A DNA stretch of 30,536 nucleotides, taken from contig CAZXZC010000005.1 of the NCBI GenBank assembly GCA_964645125.1, positions 1-30,536 on the forward strand, read 5' to 3'. Position numbers and translations under genes: made by a program. Positions within the stretch are counted from its first letter, which is position 1. Each line of letters opens with the position of its first letter. This stretch comes from JBDKGD01 sp964645125. Lineage in GTDB: Bacteria; Patescibacteriota; Minisyncoccia; UBA6257; 2-01-FULL-56-20. Below are positions 1-6,727 of this stretch, piece after piece. The notes beneath the pieces were generated by a model. It made no database searches. It worked only from the letters and a program-made list of their open reading frames with translations, and had not been told where the DNA came from.

Positions 1-314
1 TCGGCTTTTATCTCGCCATCCCCTACCAACTCTATATCAGCAACAATCGTTTCATTATCCTTAACTGGAAACAGGTGGATATCTGCATGAATTCCAAACT
101 GACTCGCGGCAATTCTCATGTTTTCCAACAATGCCCCATGTGCTACAAATGACCCAAACTGCTTAAAGTTATACGGAGACTGATCACGCTCAGGCAAATT
201 AAACACTCGAATACGACTTCCCGTAACTTCAAATCGCCACGGCTGGCAGTTCTCCCCCGAAGGCGCCAAAACTGCCATATTCAATATTTCCTCAATTATC
301 TGCCGAGAAACCAT
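1..314 (-). CDS. Nitroreductase-family protein (partial, N-terminal part)
   Basis: About 104 residues are visible; the rest lies beyond the window edge. The translation contains APSGENCQPWRFEV near residues 17-30, the usual FMN-phosphate-binding signature of the nitroreductase fold, followed by FVAHGALLENMRIAA, which resembles the helix seen in nitroreductase domains that accompany ThiF-type enzymes. The family uses FMN and NAD(P)H for two-electron reductions; the substrate cannot be told. The ATG at 314 is preceded by TATACA with a 6-base gap and no Shine-Dalgarno, so a leaderless start is likely. It is separated from the next gene by about 80 bases and is probably its own unit. A related domain is fused to a ThiF domain in Rv1355c-like proteins, and a ThiF gene of that type is present further on in this window. 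Confidence 0.75.
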   Translation of the reverse strand, partial: MVSRQIIEEILNMAVLAPSGENCQPWRFEVTGSRIRVFNLPERDQSPYNFKQFGSFVAHGALLENMRIAASQFGIHADIHLFPVKDNETIVADIELVGDGEIKA

Positions 315-394
315 ACTTAATGTATACAATCTTTTTAATTAGAATGCTACTACATCTACACCATGCACCAAAAAGTCTATATAATGGTACAAAA

Positions 395-1714
395 TTATTT
401 CAGCCTCTTAAGAAATTCCGCATCTCCATTATCTATAAGATTCTCAGGTAATTCGTTTATAGGAAACCATTTCCACTCTTTGAATTTTTCGGGTTCCATA
501 AGTTTGGGATCGCCTAAAATTTCACACTCCACAAAGTAGACTTTATCACCCTCCTTAACTCCATCTTTCTGGCCGATAACCCTTATTGGAGTAATATCTG
601 AAATACCTATTTCTTCCAAGATCTCTCTCTTTAAAGTATCAATTAGAGTCTCTTCTGGCTGTCCTCGACCACCTGGGTAGGTCCAAACAGGCTTATCTTT
701 AATATATTCCCTAAGTCCCATTAATATCTTGTTGTCCTTTCTAATGAAGGCAAAAATACAAAGCTGTTCCGGGGCAATCCTAAATTTTGAAAGAAGGTAT
801 TTTATATTCAAGGGATTCGCAAGCATCTCAATACTCGGCAATCGGTTTGGTCGCTTGGACTCGTAACCATAATAAGAACCGAATTTGGACTGAATAATAC
901 CAATGTAGTATTTTAAACTTCTTTTGAAATATCTGGATGTGCTGTTAGGATCAGAATAATTAAGAAATATCTTTCCGCTTTGGTTATCAATGTCTTCATC
1001 ATAGTAACTATCTTTCCATGAATCCATATATACTTTTTTGTGAATTTCTTTCTTTTCACTATTCTTTTGGCGAATGGACATCGTAGCAAAATGAAAATGC
1101 TCAACGAATGCATTTGTGCAATCAATAATTGAGTATCCAGCCTTCCACAACTTGAGTGATAAATCGCCATCTCCGTAATAGAAAGGATACCTATATTCTT
1201 CGCAATACCCGATGTCTTCTAATGCACTTTTTAAATACATGCCATGATTGATGGATAATTTATGTCCAAGAGTCTGCCTAACATAGTACATCTTTTCATA
1301 TGGCAGATTTCTCCAATAAAATGCGATACCACCAACCTTATTTCCAGCGGCCAATTCTTTCTCAAAAAGATTAAAAGCGTTCATTATCGAATTAGGAACG
1401 AGCAAACAGTCATCTGAAATCATCACGATGTACTTTCCGTGACATGCCCAAAAGGCGATGTTCATATAATAACCCCAACTCTTCTTATCAATTTTCTGTC
1501 CATTCCAATAACCGTTATTATGCTGAAGGATTGTAATAATATCCTTTTGGGAAGCAAGGTATTTGATGCTGCCATCAGACGACCCTCCGTCTATAACGAT
1601 TATTTCATAAGGAACCATTATTCCATTTTCTCTGATAGTACGAATAGCTTTCTTCAAGAAAGGCCTCCTGTTATAACTTCCAAGCACGATTGAGATAGTT
1701 GGTTTTATCTGCAT
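395..1714 (-). CDS. Glycosyltransferase family 2 fused to a Nudix hydrolase
   Basis: 439 residues with two domains. Residues 1-230 are a GT-A family 2 glycosyltransferase: an N-terminal strand TISIVLGSYNR, DGGSSDGS at 42-49, and the metal/nucleotide-sugar motif SDDC at 100-103. Residues about 318-439 are a Nudix domain with an intact Nudix box (G349, E355, R363-E364, E367-E368, G370), preceded by WTYPGGRGQ. Nudix enzymes cleave nucleoside diphosphate-X bonds, so the fusion might sanitise, consume or sense a nucleotide sugar next to the transferase. No signal peptide or membrane segment is seen, so it is likely cytosolic and makes a surface glycan. The start ATG lies 6 bases after TACAAT (1721-1726), with no Shine-Dalgarno. 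It is divergent from the histidine phosphatase at 1811. The fusion is unusual; the acceptor and sugar are unknown. Confidence 0.85.
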   Translation of the reverse strand: MQIKPTISIVLGSYNRRPFLKKAIRTIRENGIMVPYEIIVIDGGSSDGSIKYLASQKDIITILQHNNGYWNGQKIDKKSWGYYMNIAFWACHGKYIVMISDDCLLVPNSIMNAFNLFEKELAAGNKVGGIAFYWRNLPYEKMYYVRQTLGHKLSINHGMYLKSALEDIGYCEEYRYPFYYGDGDLSLKLWKAGYSIIDCTNAFVEHFHFATMSIRQKNSEKKEIHKKVYMDSWKDSYYDEDIDNQSGKIFLNYSDPNSTSRYFKRSLKYYIGIIQSKFGSYYGYESKRPNRLPSIEMLANPLNIKYLLSKFRIAPEQLCIFAFIRKDNKILMGLREYIKDKPVWTYPGGRGQPEETLIDTLKREILEEIGISDITPIRVIGQKDGVKEGDKVYFVECEILGDPKLMEPEKFKEWKWFPINELPENLIDNGDAEFLKRLK

Positions 1715-1730
1715 AAAAGCATTGTAATTC

Positions 1731-1745
1731 TCGTGATAATCACGA
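1731..1745. promoter_or_regulatory. Dyad in a divergent promoter region (possible operator)
   Basis: TCGTGATAATCACGA is a perfect 7-base inverted repeat around one central base. It lies in the 96-base gap between two divergent genes. It overlaps the -35 position of an extended -10 box (TGATATACT, 1757-1765) facing the plus-strand gene, and lies just upstream of the minus-strand -10 box TACAAT (1721-1726). That position suits a dimeric regulator controlling both directions. No regulator is identified. Confidence 0.4.
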
Positions 1746-1810
1746 TACCAAAACCCTTGATATACTTCAATATTTATTGTACCGTTCTCTCCAGAAAGGA
1801 GGTTGATTAA

Positions 1811-2635
1811 ATGAGACTCGTTGAAAGTTCAGATACTCAGAACTGTATCCCGAATGACGTTTTGGTCTTGATAAGGCACGGCATAGATATTCCCATTCTC
1901 TCACAAGACTTAAATCAGCCACTTACTGAGGAAACTAAGCCTGACATCAGGACCTTAAGCAAGCAACTGATCAGATTTTGCGGGCGTATTGGAACAGCTC
2001 GAATTGTCCTCAGACACAGCAACCGTCTTCGGGCAATTCAGACAGCATCCATCATTGCCGAGGAACTCTTCACCATAGACATGCCAACCGAAACCATGGA
2101 GACAGCTGGGGTACGAGAAATCTATCAAGGCGACTTCATAATTAGGGATCATGTCACTGGCACAGAGTACAAGCCGTTAGTTGACGCATGGAATGCATGG
2201 CAAAAGAAACTTGACGCATGCGAACTGCTTTACCGATTCGGAGACCCACTTGCAGATAGCTCTGGAAGTGCTGAATTTCCAGAACTTATCGGGTGGTTCA
2301 AAAGATTTGGAGAGCATCAAGGAGATTTCTCCTTAAGGCTCTACCGCATGCTGAAAGAAGTCTTTGAAAAGTCCGATGATGATTTACAAGTCATCATCGG
2401 ACACCAAGCATCCTGCTCAAGAATACAGAAAATCATTAGTGCCGCCTCATGCTTGAACAATGCCAATGAGTTCAAGCCAGGAGAGTTTGTGAAATTTCTC
2501 GAGAAGAAAGGCTCGAGAGTTACTATCAATCCCGCAAACGGCGTTGCCCTGAGAAAGCCGGATCAAAACCTCATCGTTTCGGTGCTCGAAAAGGAAATAA
2601 AGTACCTTGAGAGCACCATCTGGGGGACCCTGTGA
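1811..2635 (+). CDS. Histidine phosphatase superfamily protein (phosphoglycerate mutase-like)
   Basis: 274 residues. The catalytic RHG motif is at 22-24 (VLIRHGIDIP), the second phosphate-pocket motif LRHSNRLRAIQTA is at 67-79, and the late GH pair is at 197-198 (VIIGHQASC). These are the hallmarks of the branch-1 histidine phosphatases, which hydrolyse or transfer phosphate via a phosphohistidine. The second motif reads RHS where many members have SxxxRAxQTA, but R72 and QTA are kept. The protein is longer than simple cobC/gpm types, with an insertion around 105-165. Substrate unknown. The start is fixed by a strong AAGGAGG 7 bases upstream of the ATG. The stop codon lies in the loop of a terminator, and a new promoter follows at once, so this is a monocistronic unit. 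Confidence 0.8.
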   Translation: MRLVESSDTQNCIPNDVLVLIRHGIDIPILSQDLNQPLTEETKPDIRTLSKQLIRFCGRIGTARIVLRHSNRLRAIQTASIIAEELFTIDMPTETMETAGVREIYQGDFIIRDHVTGTEYKPLVDAWNAWQKKLDACELLYRFGDPLADSSGSAEFPELIGWFKRFGEHQGDFSLRLYRMLKEVFEKSDDDLQVIIGHQASCSRIQKIISAASCLNNANEFKPGEFVKFLEKKGSRVTINPANGVALRKPDQNLIVSVLEKEIKYLESTIWGTL

Positions 2636-2650
2636 AAACAGGGTTTTTTT
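2627..2650 (+). terminator. Rho-independent terminator of the histidine phosphatase gene
   Basis: Stem ACCCTG / CAGGGT with a six-base loop, followed by six more T. The TGA stop codon of the phosphatase gene is in the loop. The T-tract runs straight into the next promoter. Confidence 0.85.
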
Positions 2651-2658
2651 GTTATAAT
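2650..2658 (+). promoter_or_regulatory. Extended -10 promoter for the Nudix/GT4/CYTH operon
   Basis: TGTTATAAT is a consensus extended -10 element. It lies one base beyond the T-tract of the preceding terminator, and 11 bases before the ATG at 2670. The transcript would start only a few bases upstream of the ATG, giving an essentially leaderless mRNA. No good -35 is present. Confidence 0.65.
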
Positions 2659-2669
2659 CTGCTCAACTT

Positions 2670-3194
2670 ATGGAAAAATACAAACTTACTGAAATTAAAG
2701 ACAAAAACGATTATAAAATTACATATATCTGGCATCCTGGTGTAATCCCCGGGGACATACCTGTTCAGCAGGTCTATGGATTTTGCAGTACCAAAGATAA
2801 TCTAGTCACCCTTGTTCGAGAAAAGAATGATGCGAGATTTACCCCTCCTGGAGGAGGTGCTGAGAAAGGAGAAACTGCACTTGAAACCCTGCGTCGAGAA
2901 TTCATGGAAGAAGCGCAGTTTGTACCCGAAGATATCAAACTACTTGGATCACTGGAAGTAATCAACCCCGGAGCTGAAGAAGAAATCCAGAGACATAATC
3001 TACAAGTAAGATTTACAGGTAAAATCGGACAGCTAGATCATTTTATCCCACTCAAGGACAACGAAACCGAGCAAAGAATATTTGTTTATTATAAAGATTT
3101 GCCGGAATATATTGGCTTTATCAACAAGTATACGAGCGGCAAAATCCAATACGATATGTATTGTGATTTCGTTGAAGGAAAACTCGAACTATGA
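2670..3194 (+). CDS. Nudix hydrolase
   Basis: 174 residues. The Nudix box starts near residue 60 in PPGGGAEKGETALETL and continues as RREFMEEAQF, so the RE and EE metal ligands are kept while the last glycine of the box is Q. Nudix enzymes hydrolyse pyrophosphate bonds in nucleotides, nucleotide sugars or mRNA caps with Mg2+; the substrate cannot be inferred. The N-terminal 45 residues contain an aromatic strand region typical of the fold. It is the first gene of an operon and its last codons overlap the glycosyltransferase start (ATGA at 3191-3194), so the two are translationally coupled. This suggests that it acts on a nucleotide sugar or nucleotide by-product of the next enzyme, which is inference. 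Confidence 0.85.
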   Translation: MEKYKLTEIKDKNDYKITYIWHPGVIPGDIPVQQVYGFCSTKDNLVTLVREKNDARFTPPGGGAEKGETALETLRREFMEEAQFVPEDIKLLGSLEVINPGAEEEIQRHNLQVRFTGKIGQLDHFIPLKDNETEQRIFVYYKDLPEYIGFINKYTSGKIQYDMYCDFVEGKLEL

Positions 3195-4360
3195 AAATAG
3201 CTATCATTCAACCAAGAACTCCATATCATGTTGCTGGATCTGAGAAAATTTCATTAAAACACGCAGAACATCTTTCCAAGCTTGGACATATAATAGATTT
3301 TTATACTTCTATACCGCATGGACTTGAGGAAACTTACATGTTTAAAGAATTTACAAGAAAGAGCTTGGGAAATGTAAATATGCTTCGATTTGATATAAGT
3401 AATTCAGTTCCTGGACTATATGAACAAAAACCCGATACGGACCATGTGAGATGGATTACAGAATCCCTTGCTTTTGATGAAAAAATATTTGAAACAATAA
3501 CGCGAGACAGGCCCGACATTATTTTGTCGTATTATCTACCAGACAGTCTATTTAAACCGATGGGTATACCAAATGTAGTATATCTTTCTGGATATTCTTC
3601 TAAACCAGTACCTTGGTACAAAGCCTTCATCAAATTCTGCAATGCAACCATCTCGATTAGTTCTGTCGTTTCTGAAAAATGGTCCGAATATTTAAAAGAT
3701 GCTCCTTTCAAATATTCCCTAGGCACTGGAGTTGATTATCCCTTGGTGATTCGAGAAAAAATACAACCAAAAGCTACACACAATCTCATCTTTGCCGGAA
3801 GATTGATTGAGAGAAAAGGGATCATAACTCTTATTGATGCCTTTATACAGGTTGCGGCTGAGCATAATGATATTCATTTATGGATATTAGGAGACGGAGA
3901 ACTGAGACAAGTTGTAGAAGAGAAAATCACAAAGTCTGGTATTACTGAAAAAGTATCAGTGCTAGGTCTGGTTGATAATCCCTATGATTATTTTTCTATT
4001 GCTGATATTTGTGTCTTTCCCTCTCATCATGGGGATGGACTAATGGGTACAGTGCTTGAATCTATGGCGGCAGGAAAACCAGTTATTACAACGATCGATA
4101 ATGGAAATGAGGATGTAATACAAAACGGCAAAAACGGAATTCTAATAAATCGTAACGATGTGTTAAGTCTGAAACAAGCCATAGTAGATCTAATTAGCAA
4201 TCCTGATAAGCGAAAAAATCTTGGAGAAAACGCGGAAAAGTTTATTGCCGAACATGTTGCATGGGAAAAGAACACAAAGAAGCTTTCCGACATATTGGCT
4301 GAGATTAGACAGAAAAATTTACAAAAATCTGGAAATCAAAACTCAGAGATACCAGTATAG
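3191..4360 (+). CDS. Glycosyltransferase family 4 (GT-B fold)
   Basis: 389 residues. The N-terminal half starts MKIAIIQPRTPYHVAGSEK, with the GT4 acceptor-side glycine-rich turn. The C-terminal donor domain shows FAGRLIERKGI, WILGDGELRQVVE, then FPSHHGDGLMGTVLESMAAG and KPVITT, the EX7E-type retaining GT4 motif region. It transfers a sugar from an activated donor, probably to a cell-surface lipid or glycan; donor and acceptor are unknown. No membrane segment is obvious, so it is cytosolic or peripheral. It overlaps the Nudix gene by four bases and is followed after four bases by the CYTH gene, so all three are one operon. Confidence 0.9.
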   Translation: MKIAIIQPRTPYHVAGSEKISLKHAEHLSKLGHIIDFYTSIPHGLEETYMFKEFTRKSLGNVNMLRFDISNSVPGLYEQKPDTDHVRWITESLAFDEKIFETITRDRPDIILSYYLPDSLFKPMGIPNVVYLSGYSSKPVPWYKAFIKFCNATISISSVVSEKWSEYLKDAPFKYSLGTGVDYPLVIREKIQPKATHNLIFAGRLIERKGIITLIDAFIQVAAEHNDIHLWILGDGELRQVVEEKITKSGITEKVSVLGLVDNPYDYFSIADICVFPSHHGDGLMGTVLESMAAGKPVITTIDNGNEDVIQNGKNGILINRNDVLSLKQAIVDLISNPDKRKNLGENAEKFIAEHVAWEKNTKKLSDILAEIRQKNLQKSGNQNSEIPV

Positions 4361-4364
4361 AAGA

Positions 4365-4913
4365 ATGAAAAAAGAAGAAGTAGAGCTCAAGATACTAAAT
4401 ATAAATCCAATAAAGACTCGCAAAATTCTTCGCGCGCTCGGCGCAAAAAAGACCATGTCATCCACGTTACTGCGAGAACTATATTTTCGTGGAAACGGAA
4501 ACTTTTCTTCACTAAGGTTGCGCTCTGAAGGTAAAAAACAATATCTGACTCTTAAAACAAAACAAGAGGATAAAAATTTTAATATCCGGATGGAGCATCA
4601 AATCGAAGTGTCCGACCTCGATACAACAAAAAATATACTTGAGTTGCTTGGCTATGAACTATTTCGCCAACGCGAGAAATTGAGAGAGCATTACGAACTA
4701 CTGAAAGTAAATATCGAGATAGATCAATATCCTAATATGACGCCATATATGGAAATTGAGGCTCCGAGCAAAAAAATAGCAGAAGAGTTTATTAAAAAAT
4801 TTGGATTTCCTTTATCACTCACTACCAACAAAACAGCCTCCGAAATCATCCGCGACGCGGGCTTGAATCCAGATAATCTTTGTTTTGAGAAAGAAAAAAG
4901 GACCGCTAAATAG
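4365..4913 (+). CDS. CYTH-domain protein, CyaB/ThTPase-like
   Basis: 182 residues from the ATG at 4365; a longer in-frame start inside the preceding gene is less likely. The class-defining ExExK motif is EVELK at residues 5-9. Further tunnel residues are RLR at 51-53, LTLK at 61-64, EHQIEV at 77-82 and the acidic EIDQYP and MEIEAP strands near 118-133. CYTH proteins form a triphosphate tunnel and act on ATP (class IV adenylate cyclase), thiamine triphosphate or inorganic tripolyphosphate. Bacterial CyaB-like forms of this size are most often called class IV adenylate cyclases, but a triphosphatase is equally possible. It is the last gene of the Nudix-GT4 operon; its 3' end overlaps the convergent NDK-like gene by eight bases. 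Confidence 0.85.
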   Translation: MKKEEVELKILNINPIKTRKILRALGAKKTMSSTLLRELYFRGNGNFSSLRLRSEGKKQYLTLKTKQEDKNFNIRMEHQIEVSDLDTTKNILELLGYELFRQREKLREHYELLKVNIEIDQYPNMTPYMEIEAPSKKIAEEFIKKFGFPLSLTTNKTASEIIRDAGLNPDNLCFEKEKRTAK

Positions 4914-5445
4914 AGCAAGTCCTTTTGATAATCATTTGCACATTTTTTATCTTTGCAACAAATTCTGGTTCACTGGCACCCAAAGCGTTCAATTCAGATG
5001 GGTTAAGTGCCAGCGCGCACAACGCAATTGTTTCAGCGGTACTATCCGTAGAATGCAGGCGATTTTCCGCAATTTTTTTCTCAAGTTCCCAACCAGAATA
5101 TCCCAATACTTTCCATTCAACTATTGAATGCATTCGGTAACTAAGTCGTATGCCCCCAGCATTCATTTTCCCTTTCGAACATGAAACTCGAGTAAAAAGT
5201 TGCTGGGTTGCATCTTTTATCAAGCACAACAGCGATGCACCCTGGGTAATGTTGTACGCCATCCCAGGAAATTCCGGCTTATAAACCCAATCTGGGTAGA
5301 TTGCCGGAACAAACACCGGGTCAACCTGCCAATACTTGAGAAAAAAAGGCGTATAGCCAGTTTCTGTAAAAATACGCTCAAGAATAACGTGTTCAAGTAC
5401 ATCTCGAACAGCATCCGGCTTTATAACGATAGCCACATATTCCAT
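4906..5445 (-). CDS. Divergent nucleoside-diphosphate-kinase-like protein
   Basis: 179 residues. The N-terminus VAIVIKPDAVRDVL matches the NDK strand with the ATP-phosphate lysine (K9). AGGIRLSYRMH around 96-106 resembles the PGTIRGD loop, and ENRLHSTDSTAE at 127-138 matches the active-site NxIHGSDS segment with H131 as the presumed phosphohistidine. A stretch of about 15 extra residues lies between the IR loop and the histidine. So the fold and key residues appear kept, but the rest is strongly diverged from the normal ndk also in this window (15445-15945). It may phosphorylate an unusual nucleotide or be a regulatory paralogue. The start at 5445 was chosen because GAAGGGGG lies 4-11 bases upstream. 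It has its own promoter (5493-5521). Confidence 0.65.
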   Translation of the reverse strand: MEYVAIVIKPDAVRDVLEHVILERIFTETGYTPFFLKYWQVDPVFVPAIYPDWVYKPEFPGMAYNITQGASLLCLIKDATQQLFTRVSCSKGKMNAGGIRLSYRMHSIVEWKVLGYSGWELEKKIAENRLHSTDSTAETIALCALALNPSELNALGASEPEFVAKIKNVQMIIKRTCSI

Positions 5446-5492
5446 AAAACCCCCTTCACTAGGAAGAAAATAAACATTCCAAGAACCATGCA

Positions 5493-5521
5493 AACAATAC
5501 AATAAATAATTATATTGTCAA
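5493..5521 (-). promoter_or_regulatory. Promoter of the NDK-like gene
   Basis: On the minus strand, a consensus TTGACA (5516-5521) is followed by 17 bases and TATTGT (5493-5498). The predicted start is near 5486, giving a leader of about 40 bases. The -35 box sits inside a 28-base element repeated upstream of a second gene. Confidence 0.65.
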
Positions 5522-5542
5522 ATATTGCAACAAAATCTAAGA
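5515..5542 (-). repeat. 28-bp promoter-associated repeat, copy A
   Basis: A 28-base block that begins TTGTCAAATATTGCAACAAA on the plus strand recurs at 6700-6727 with one mismatch. On the minus strand it carries the TTGACA -35 box at its downstream edge. It lies immediately downstream of the methyltransferase stop codon. Confidence 0.8.
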
Positions 5543-5544
5543 AC

Positions 5545-6000
5545 TTATTTTTTCACCAATAAATAAGCAACCAAGTTATGCTGAACACCATTTTTATAGG
5601 CACCGGGAAATTTTAAGCTCCCAAGATTTCCATATACATGATCGGGTAGCACAAAAGATTCTGGTGCGACAATAAGAAAAATGCCACCCTGCTTAAGGGA
5701 GCTATAAATCTTATTATTAATGAGATTAGAAAGATTCGTTTCCGGTTTCAAAAAATGAAAAACCATCCGAGCAAGAACAAGATCGTAGGTATCCTCAATA
5801 AACGAGAAGTCTTCAATGCAAGAAGAAAAAAGGCTTATTGGATTAGAAACTGGGACAGTAATTGGCTTTGGCTCAACAGCGTCAACAAAAATACCCTCAG
5901 CGGCCATTTGCATGGATTGTCTTAATTCAGTTCCAGCCCCAATATCAAGAGCTTTTTTAGGTTTGTATGAAAGAGTGATATGTTTTAATAAAAAATCCAT
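5545..6000 (-). CDS. Small class I SAM-dependent methyltransferase-like protein
   Basis: 151 residues from the ATG at 6000. Motif I is ALDIGAGTELRQS (near residues 17-29), followed by an acidic strand end VDAVEPKP and an IEDTYDLVLARMVFHFL segment, the usual order of a Rossmann-type methyltransferase. It is short for the family, and the C-terminal half lacks an obvious substrate-binding cap. The nucleophile-binding residues and the substrate are unknown. An upstream in-frame extension encodes a hydrophobic stretch that overlaps the preceding gene by ten bases; I consider it non-coding, though a membrane-anchored form cannot be excluded. No strong Shine-Dalgarno. It is probably co-transcribed with the GRDP-like gene at 6593, 95 bases upstream. 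Confidence 0.65.
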   Translation of the reverse strand: MDFLLKHITLSYKPKKALDIGAGTELRQSMQMAAEGIFVDAVEPKPITVPVSNPISLFSSCIEDFSFIEDTYDLVLARMVFHFLKPETNLSNLINNKIYSSLKQGGIFLIVAPESFVLPDHVYGNLGSLKFPGAYKNGVQHNLVAYLLVKK

Positions 6001-6095
6001 AGTAAAAATATAGCAATAAAAGATAATTAAAAAAAGAAATCCGGGCAGGCACAGGCCAAACCCGGAAATATCCTGGATAGCGTTGAGTAAAAAAC

Positions 6096-6593
6096 TCAAC
6101 CACAATAGCCAAGAAAAGCCAACTCTTGAGTAGCGGCAACAATATTTGAATTACAACTTTCATCGCAATAATTATCATTGCAGCTCGAACTACAATTCTC
6201 AATCTGTGGCCGCATGAGATGACGCCAAAGACGCTGGTCAAGTTCACCAAAAAAATCGGTGGCGGTCTTAAGCATTTCATCACGATTACCTACATATGGA
6301 TTTTCTGTAGGATCATGATGCAAAAAACGACCAACGTAATCGCCGCAAAAATTCACATAATCAATGGAATGCAGTATGAAATCATGCCACATTTCATCAA
6401 TTTCACGTGAAGGCGGAGAACAGGGCGTGTCGATAATTGAGCTAAGGTAAAGAAACTTCAAAGTTTCAACAAAAATAACCTCAGCTTCTTCATAACTAAC
6501 CCCATGATCTCTGGCATATCGAGAAATAACCCTCGCATTTCTGTAAGTCAAAAAAGAGTCAACGGACCGAAGCGATGCAACATTCAACTTCAT
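6096..6593 (-). CDS. GRDP-like (glycine-rich domain-containing) protein with a cysteine-rich tail
   Basis: 165 residues. EIDEMWHDFILHSIDYVNFC at 64-83 followed by GRFLHH at 88-93 matches the conserved core of glycine-rich-domain-containing-protein-like families (WH, H, C and HH positions), a helical domain of unknown function. The C-terminal tail is cysteine-rich: C134, C138, C143, C147 and C164, set among Ser, Asn and Asp. The conserved W-H and H-H residues suggest metal binding, but no activity is established. Start is well supported by AAGGAG eight bases before the ATG and by a consensus promoter (6678-6706) with a leader of roughly 78 bases. Being strongly expressed by sequence and of unknown role makes it a good candidate for follow-up. 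Confidence 0.7.
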   Translation of the reverse strand: MKLNVASLRSVDSFLTYRNARVISRYARDHGVSYEEAEVIFVETLKFLYLSSIIDTPCSPPSREIDEMWHDFILHSIDYVNFCGDYVGRFLHHDPTENPYVGNRDEMLKTATDFFGELDQRLWRHLMRPQIENCSSSCNDNYCDESCNSNIVAATQELAFLGYCG

Positions 6594-6677
6594 GAGAATC
6601 TCCTTCTTTCATCTTAAATGTGTTGCCTGCAAATAGTTTTTGACTCATTCAATAAACTAATCACAGGACTAAGCGGC

Positions 6678-6706
6678 ATTGTAAACAAAAATTAATCTGT
6701 TGTCAA
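6678..6706 (-). promoter_or_regulatory. Strong promoter of the GRDP-like gene
   Basis: TTGACA (6701-6706), 17-base spacer, TACAAT (6678-6683) on the minus strand: close to the consensus for the housekeeping sigma factor. The predicted start is near 6671. It shares the 28-base repeat with the promoter of the NDK-like gene. Confidence 0.8.
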
Positions 6707-6727
6707 ATACTGCAACAAAATCTAAGA
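6700..6727 (-). repeat. 28-bp promoter-associated repeat, copy B
   Basis: Second copy of the element at 5515-5542, with a single C for T change. It overlaps the stop codon and last codon of the upstream CYTH gene (stop at 6722-6724) and carries the -35 box of the promoter of the next gene. The inner part has an imperfect inverted symmetry (TTGT ... ACAA). Confidence 0.8.
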
